DNA of 64,000 nt from Acidimicrobiales bacterium (lineage in GTDB: Bacteria; Actinomycetota; Acidimicrobiia; Acidimicrobiales; Iamiaceae). Both the position numbers and the translations under genes were made by a program. The notes under the pieces are model-generated. The model saw only the letters and a list, made by a program, of their open reading frames with translations. It made no database searches and was not told the origin of the DNA. Positions 61,340-64,000 of the stretch are shown here, one piece after another. Position 1 is the stretch's first letter; every line of letters begins with the position of its first letter. Where the stretch lies: positions 204,508 through 268,507 of the forward strand of contig DASZTW010000008.1 in NCBI GenBank assembly GCA_035547835.1. Direction: 5' to 3'.

Positions 61340-61430
61340 GCCAGCGAACTTCGGCGCGTTGCGGGGGCCATGCGCCCAACACGCTCCGAACGCGCAGGTC
61401 GGCCTTGGCCGGGCGTGGCAGGCTCGGCAG

Positions 61431-62207
61431 ATGTTCGACACCATCCGAGTGCAGGCCGATGGCCCGGTCGGTCAACTCGTATTGAACCGGCCCGACAAGC
61501 TCAACCCGCTGAGCCCGTACACGCTGCGCGAGATCGCGGCAGCGGCCCGGTGGTTCGACGCCGATCAGCCCGAGGTGCGGGTGGTGGTCGTGCGCGGCGA
61601 GGGCCGGGTGTTCTCCGCCGGGGCCGACGTCAGCGCTTTCGGTCAGCGAGACGACCAGTCGAGCCCGCATGGTGACGCCGATGCGGGACGCCTGATGGCC
61701 GAGGCGTTGGAGTCGATGTCGGCGATCGCCATCGCCCAGCTGCACGGCTGGTGCGTCGGCGGCGGCCTCGTGCTCGCCGCCGCCTGCGATCTGCGGGTGG
61801 CGGCCGACGACACCCGCTTCTCCATCCCCGAGGTCGACCTCGGCATCCCGCTGGCGTGGGGCGGGATACCCCGGCTCGTGCGCGAGATCGGGCCGGCCGT
61901 CACCAAGGAGCTGGTGATCACGTGTCGCGAGTTCGGGGCCGACGAAGCGCTGCGCCTCGGGTTCTTGAACCGGGTCGTCTCCGCTGCCGCGCTCGAGGCC
62001 ACCGTCGACGAGCTCGCCCAGACCGTGGCGTCGAAGCCGGCGTTCGCCGCCCAGTCGACCAAGCGTCACGTGAACGCCGTGACCGCGTCGGCCAGCCAGG
62101 CTGGCACCGCATGGTCCGACGCCGACGGCCTGCTCGCCGGTCTGCGTGACCCCGAAGGTCGCGCGTCCGCCGCGCGCTACCTCGAACAGGTACGGCGCAA
62201 GCGCTGA
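61431..62207 (+). CDS. Enoyl-CoA hydratase/isomerase
   Basis: The 258-residue crotonase-fold enzyme has LVLNRPDKLNPLS, the oxyanion-hole segment GRVFSAGADVSAFG and the second glycine-rich segment HGWCVGGGLVLAAACDLRVA, with FSIPEVDLGIPL downstream. One of the two catalytic glutamates of true hydratases is not clear, so isomerase or other crotonase activity is possible. The start is ATG at 61431; a weak CAGGCT lies six bases upstream. It stands alone. Confidence 0.88.
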   Translation: MFDTIRVQADGPVGQLVLNRPDKLNPLSPYTLREIAAAARWFDADQPEVRVVVVRGEGRVFSAGADVSAFGQRDDQSSPHGDADAGRLMAEALESMSAIAIAQLHGWCVGGGLVLAAACDLRVAADDTRFSIPEVDLGIPLAWGGIPRLVREIGPAVTKELVITCREFGADEALRLGFLNRVVSAAALEATVDELAQTVASKPAFAAQSTKRHVNAVTASASQAGTAWSDADGLLAGLRDPEGRASAARYLEQVRRKR

Positions 62208-62273
62208 AGGGCCGGACGTCGGCGCGCGGGGGACCCATGGCGCCCACGACTCCGAACGCCGGCCCGACGAACG

Positions 62274-62762
62274 TCAGTCGCGGAAGTTCTCGAACTGCAG
62301 CGGGATACCCAAGTTCTCCTCTTTGAGCGCGCCGATCACCGCTTGCAGGTCGTCGCGCTTCTTGGAGGTCACCCGGACCTGGTCGCCTTGGGTCTGGCTC
62401 TGCACGCCCTTGATGCCCAGCCCTTTGATCAACTTGTTGAGCTCGCGGGCCTTGTCCGACGAGATGCCGGCGACCAACGTGATCTCCTGTCGGGCCGTGC
62501 CACCGGAGGCTTCCTCGACCTTGCCGTAGTCGAGGGCCTTCAGCGACACCTTTCGCTTCACCAACCGCTCTTCGAGGACTTGGCGCAGCGCGGCGAGACG
62601 GTCCTCGGTGGAGGAGTGGAGCGTGATCTTGCCTTCACCGAGGTCGAGCGAGGTGCCGGTGTTCTTGAAGTCGTAGCGGTTGGCGACCTCACGCTGGGCT
62701 TGGTCGACCGCGTTGCGCACTTCCTGGAGGTCGACTTCGGAGACGACGTCGAAACTCGGCAT
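62274..62762 (-). CDS. YajQ-family nucleotide-binding protein
   Basis: The 162-residue protein matches UPF0234/YajQ: MPSFDVVSEVDLQEVRNAVD, then NRYDFKNTGTSLDLGEG and QGDQVRVTSKKRDDLQAVI. Proteins of the family bind cyclic di-GMP or RNA. It converges with the enoyl-CoA hydratase and has a leaderless-type promoter. Confidence 0.92.
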   Translation of the reverse strand: MPSFDVVSEVDLQEVRNAVDQAQREVANRYDFKNTGTSLDLGEGKITLHSSTEDRLAALRQVLEERLVKRKVSLKALDYGKVEEASGGTARQEITLVAGISSDKARELNKLIKGLGIKGVQSQTQGDQVRVTSKKRDDLQAVIGALKEENLGIPLQFENFRD

Positions 62763-62769
62763 GACCGTG

Positions 62770-62775
62770 ACCCTA
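62770..62775 (-). promoter_or_regulatory. -10 box of yajQ (leaderless)
   Basis: TAGGGT on the reverse strand lies seven bases before the ATG at 62762, as at proC. Confidence 0.45.
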
Positions 62776-62829
62776 CCCTCGGCCCTGTTGGTCGGGGACT
62801 CCTGTGGAACGACTAGATTGGCCGATCCT

Positions 62830-62910
62830 GGGTCGGTGCCCGAGTGGACAAAGGGAACTGGCTGTAAACCAGTCGCTTCGGCTTCGGAGGTTCGAATCCT
62901 TCCCGGCCCA
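62830..62910 (+). tRNA. tRNA-Tyr (GTA)
   Basis: The acceptor GGGTCGG pairs with CCGGCCC. The anticodon stem ACTGG/CCAGT encloses the loop CTGTAAA, so the anticodon is GTA. A long variable arm (CGCTTCGGCTTCG) is the class II feature of bacterial tRNA-Tyr, and TTCGAAT is the T loop. CCA is not encoded. Confidence 0.95.
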
Positions 62911-62963
62911 CCCTGCTGGCGAGCCGGTCGCGCAACTCGCGGCCGGCTCGTCTCGCGCCCGGG

Positions 62964-63473
62964 TCAGGGTCGCGCCGGCGGGCTGTCGAGCATGGCTTGC
63001 ATCACCACGACGTCGAGCCACTGCCCGAACTTGCGCCCGACTTCTCGCTCGACGCCCACCTCCACGAAGCCGCACGCGGCGTGCAAGGCGATCGACGCTT
63101 CGTTGTGGCCGCCGATGCGGGCGATGATCGTGTGGAAGCCGCCCTCGCGCCCGAGTCGCACCAACTCCACGAGGATCGCCTTGCCGACACCTCGCCGCTG
63201 ATGATCGACGCTCACGTACACCGAGTTCTCGACGGTGGTGTTGTACGCCGGGCGCTCCCGGAACGGCGACAAGGAGCCGAACCCGGCGACCGCCCCGGAG
63301 GGCTCCTCGGCGACCACGGCGGGATACGGGCCGAGGTGGCTGGCCAGCCAGGTGTGCTGCTCGTCGGTGGTGCGGGGTCGGAGGTCGAACGTCGCGGTGC
63401 CGGTGAGGACCTCGTGGTTGTAGATCTCCCGGATCGCCTCGGCGTCACGGGCTTGGGCCAGCCGCACCTGCAC
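62964..63473 (-). CDS. GNAT acetyltransferase, phosphinothricin-acetyltransferase-like
   Basis: The 169-residue protein shows RLAQARDAEAIREIYNHEV, VYVSVDHQRRGVGKAIL (acetyl-CoA-binding R/Q-x-x-G-x-G/A) and HNEASIALHAACGFVEVG, the pattern of Pat/YwnH-type N-acetyltransferases, which act on small amino compounds. The substrate is uncertain. GTG at 63473 follows TACCGT by six bases. It is flanked by tRNA genes on the other strand. Confidence 0.88.
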   Translation of the reverse strand: MQVRLAQARDAEAIREIYNHEVLTGTATFDLRPRTTDEQHTWLASHLGPYPAVVAEEPSGAVAGFGSLSPFRERPAYNTTVENSVYVSVDHQRRGVGKAILVELVRLGREGGFHTIIARIGGHNEASIALHAACGFVEVGVEREVGRKFGQWLDVVVMQAMLDSPPARP

Positions 63474-63479
63474 GACCGC

Positions 63480-63485
63480 ACGGTA
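63480..63485 (-). promoter_or_regulatory. -10 box of the GNAT gene (leaderless)
   Basis: TACCGT on the reverse strand is six bases before the GTG start. Confidence 0.4.
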
Positions 63486-63591
63486 GCGTCCCTGGTCACA
63501 GGCTTGGAGCGGGCCGGTACCGATTCGGAGGGCCTTGAAGGCGTTCGCTATGATCTCTCTTCGCCCTGCCGGCGCGGCAGCGGTCTGCGTC

Positions 63592-63664
63592 GCCCCCTTA
63601 GCTCAGTCGGCAGAGCGTTTCCATGGTAAGGAAAAGGTCGTCGGTTCGATTCCGACAGGGGGCT
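63592..63664 (+). tRNA. tRNA-Thr (GGT)
   Basis: GCCCCCT pairs with AGGGGGC. The anticodon stem TTTCC/GGAAA has loop ATGGTAA, so the anticodon is GGT (Thr). The D region TAGCTCAGTCGGCAGAGC and the T loop TTCGATT are present. CCA is not encoded. Confidence 0.95.
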
Positions 63665-63672
63665 CTCACCAC

Positions 63673-63749
63673 GGCGGCGTAGCTCAGATGGTCAGAGCAC
63701 TCGGCTCATAATCGAGTGGTCGTCGGTTCAAGTCCGACCGCCGCCACCA
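63673..63749 (+). tRNA. tRNA-Met, elongator type (CAT)
   Basis: GGCGGCG pairs with CGCCGCC; the anticodon stem CTCGG/TCGAG encloses CTCATAA, so the anticodon is CAT. The three G-C pairs that mark the initiator are missing, so this is elongator tRNA-Met, or possibly tRNA-Ile2. CCA follows at 63747-63749. Confidence 0.92.
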
Positions 63750-63861
63750 CCCGCCCGACCCGGGGCCAGGCGCCGGCTCACGCCGGTGCCTCTTCCCGCG
63801 CCAGGCGGCCAGCAGCATCCATCCCCCCGACAACATCGAAGTACCGAGGAGAACAACTCCC

Positions 63862-64000
63862 ATGGCGAAAGAGAAGTTTGAGCGGAGTAAGCCGCATTTG
63901 AATATCGGTACGATGGGTCATATTGATCATGGTAAGACGACGTTGACGGCGGCGATCACGAAGGTGTTGCATGAGGCGGATCCGTCGTCGGCGTTTACGC
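63862..64000 (+). CDS. tuf: Elongation factor Tu (5' part, truncated by the window)
   Basis: The first 46 residues read [20 protein letters not shown], then [16 protein letters not shown]: the GTPase P-loop and N-terminus of EF-Tu, with Met and Ile where many have Ile and Val. GAGGAG lies ten bases before the ATG. Position after tRNA-Thr and tRNA-Met matches the tuf-rpmG-tRNA-Trp-secE-nusG order of several phyla, so those genes may follow. Codon use differs sharply from the neighbours: His CAT, Gly GGT, Asp GAT and Phe TTT are used throughout. Confidence 0.95.
   Translation, partial: MAKEKFERSKPHLNIGTMGHIDHGKTTLTAAITKVLHEADPSSAFT

Noticed and set aside
63673..63749. Initiator tRNA-Met
   Set aside because: The anticodon stem lacks the three consecutive G-C pairs of initiators.

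Overview
The window is high-GC DNA (roughly 70% by eye) with densely packed, mostly forward-strand genes. Gene content and order point to an actinobacterium, probably of the class Acidimicrobiia. The evidence is mshA (mycothiol synthesis) beside a YbjN-domain gene and proC, as in mycobacteria; the rex-hemA-hemC-cobA/hemD-hemB cluster of actinobacteria; a MenJ-type menaquinone reductase; and a full 14-subunit complex I joined to a cytochrome b6/Rieske/dihaem-cytochrome c complex. The class-level call is an inference. No rRNA, insertion sequence, phage, plasmid origin or CRISPR array was seen, and no gene-free stretch exceeds 300 bases.

Layout. 1-5 kb: the end of an XRE regulator, mshA, proC and a YbjN-like gene (both reverse) and an acyl-CoA ligase. 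5-20 kb: Rex plus the tetrapyrrole genes (precorrin-2 dehydrogenase, hemA, hemC, cobA-hemD fusion, hemB, hemL), interrupted by a lipoprotein and a 1765-residue exported repeat protein. 20-25 kb: zwf, a drrAB-like ABC exporter facing a TetR gene across three operators, and an exported membrane protein. 25-27 kb: reverse-strand membrane-anchored cytochrome c and MenJ. 27.4-48.2 kb: an apparently single ~21 kb respiratory unit running from the b6/Rieske/cytochrome c complex through nuoA-N.

48.3-53 kb holds the most unusual region: a membrane-anchored sigma-factor-like protein, a tiny membrane protein, and a three-gene complex-I-like module (fused NuoB-NuoD, divergent NuoH, NuoI-like ferredoxin). 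In this module the four N2-cluster cysteines persist, but the quinone-site loop, the NuoH acidic residues and one ferredoxin cysteine are lost. 53-64 kb: acs, a HAD phosphatase, htpX, hydantoinase hyuAB, an HTH/Clp_N protein, an enoyl-CoA hydratase, YajQ, a GNAT acetyltransferase, tRNA-Tyr, tRNA-Thr, tRNA-Met and the start of tuf.

Together these genes make haem and sirohaem, reduce menaquinone, and carry electrons from NADH through menaquinol to cytochrome c. Rex probably ties haem synthesis to the NADH/NAD ratio. Many transcription units seem leaderless: a TANNNT -10 element sits 6-8 bases before the start codon of at least ten genes.
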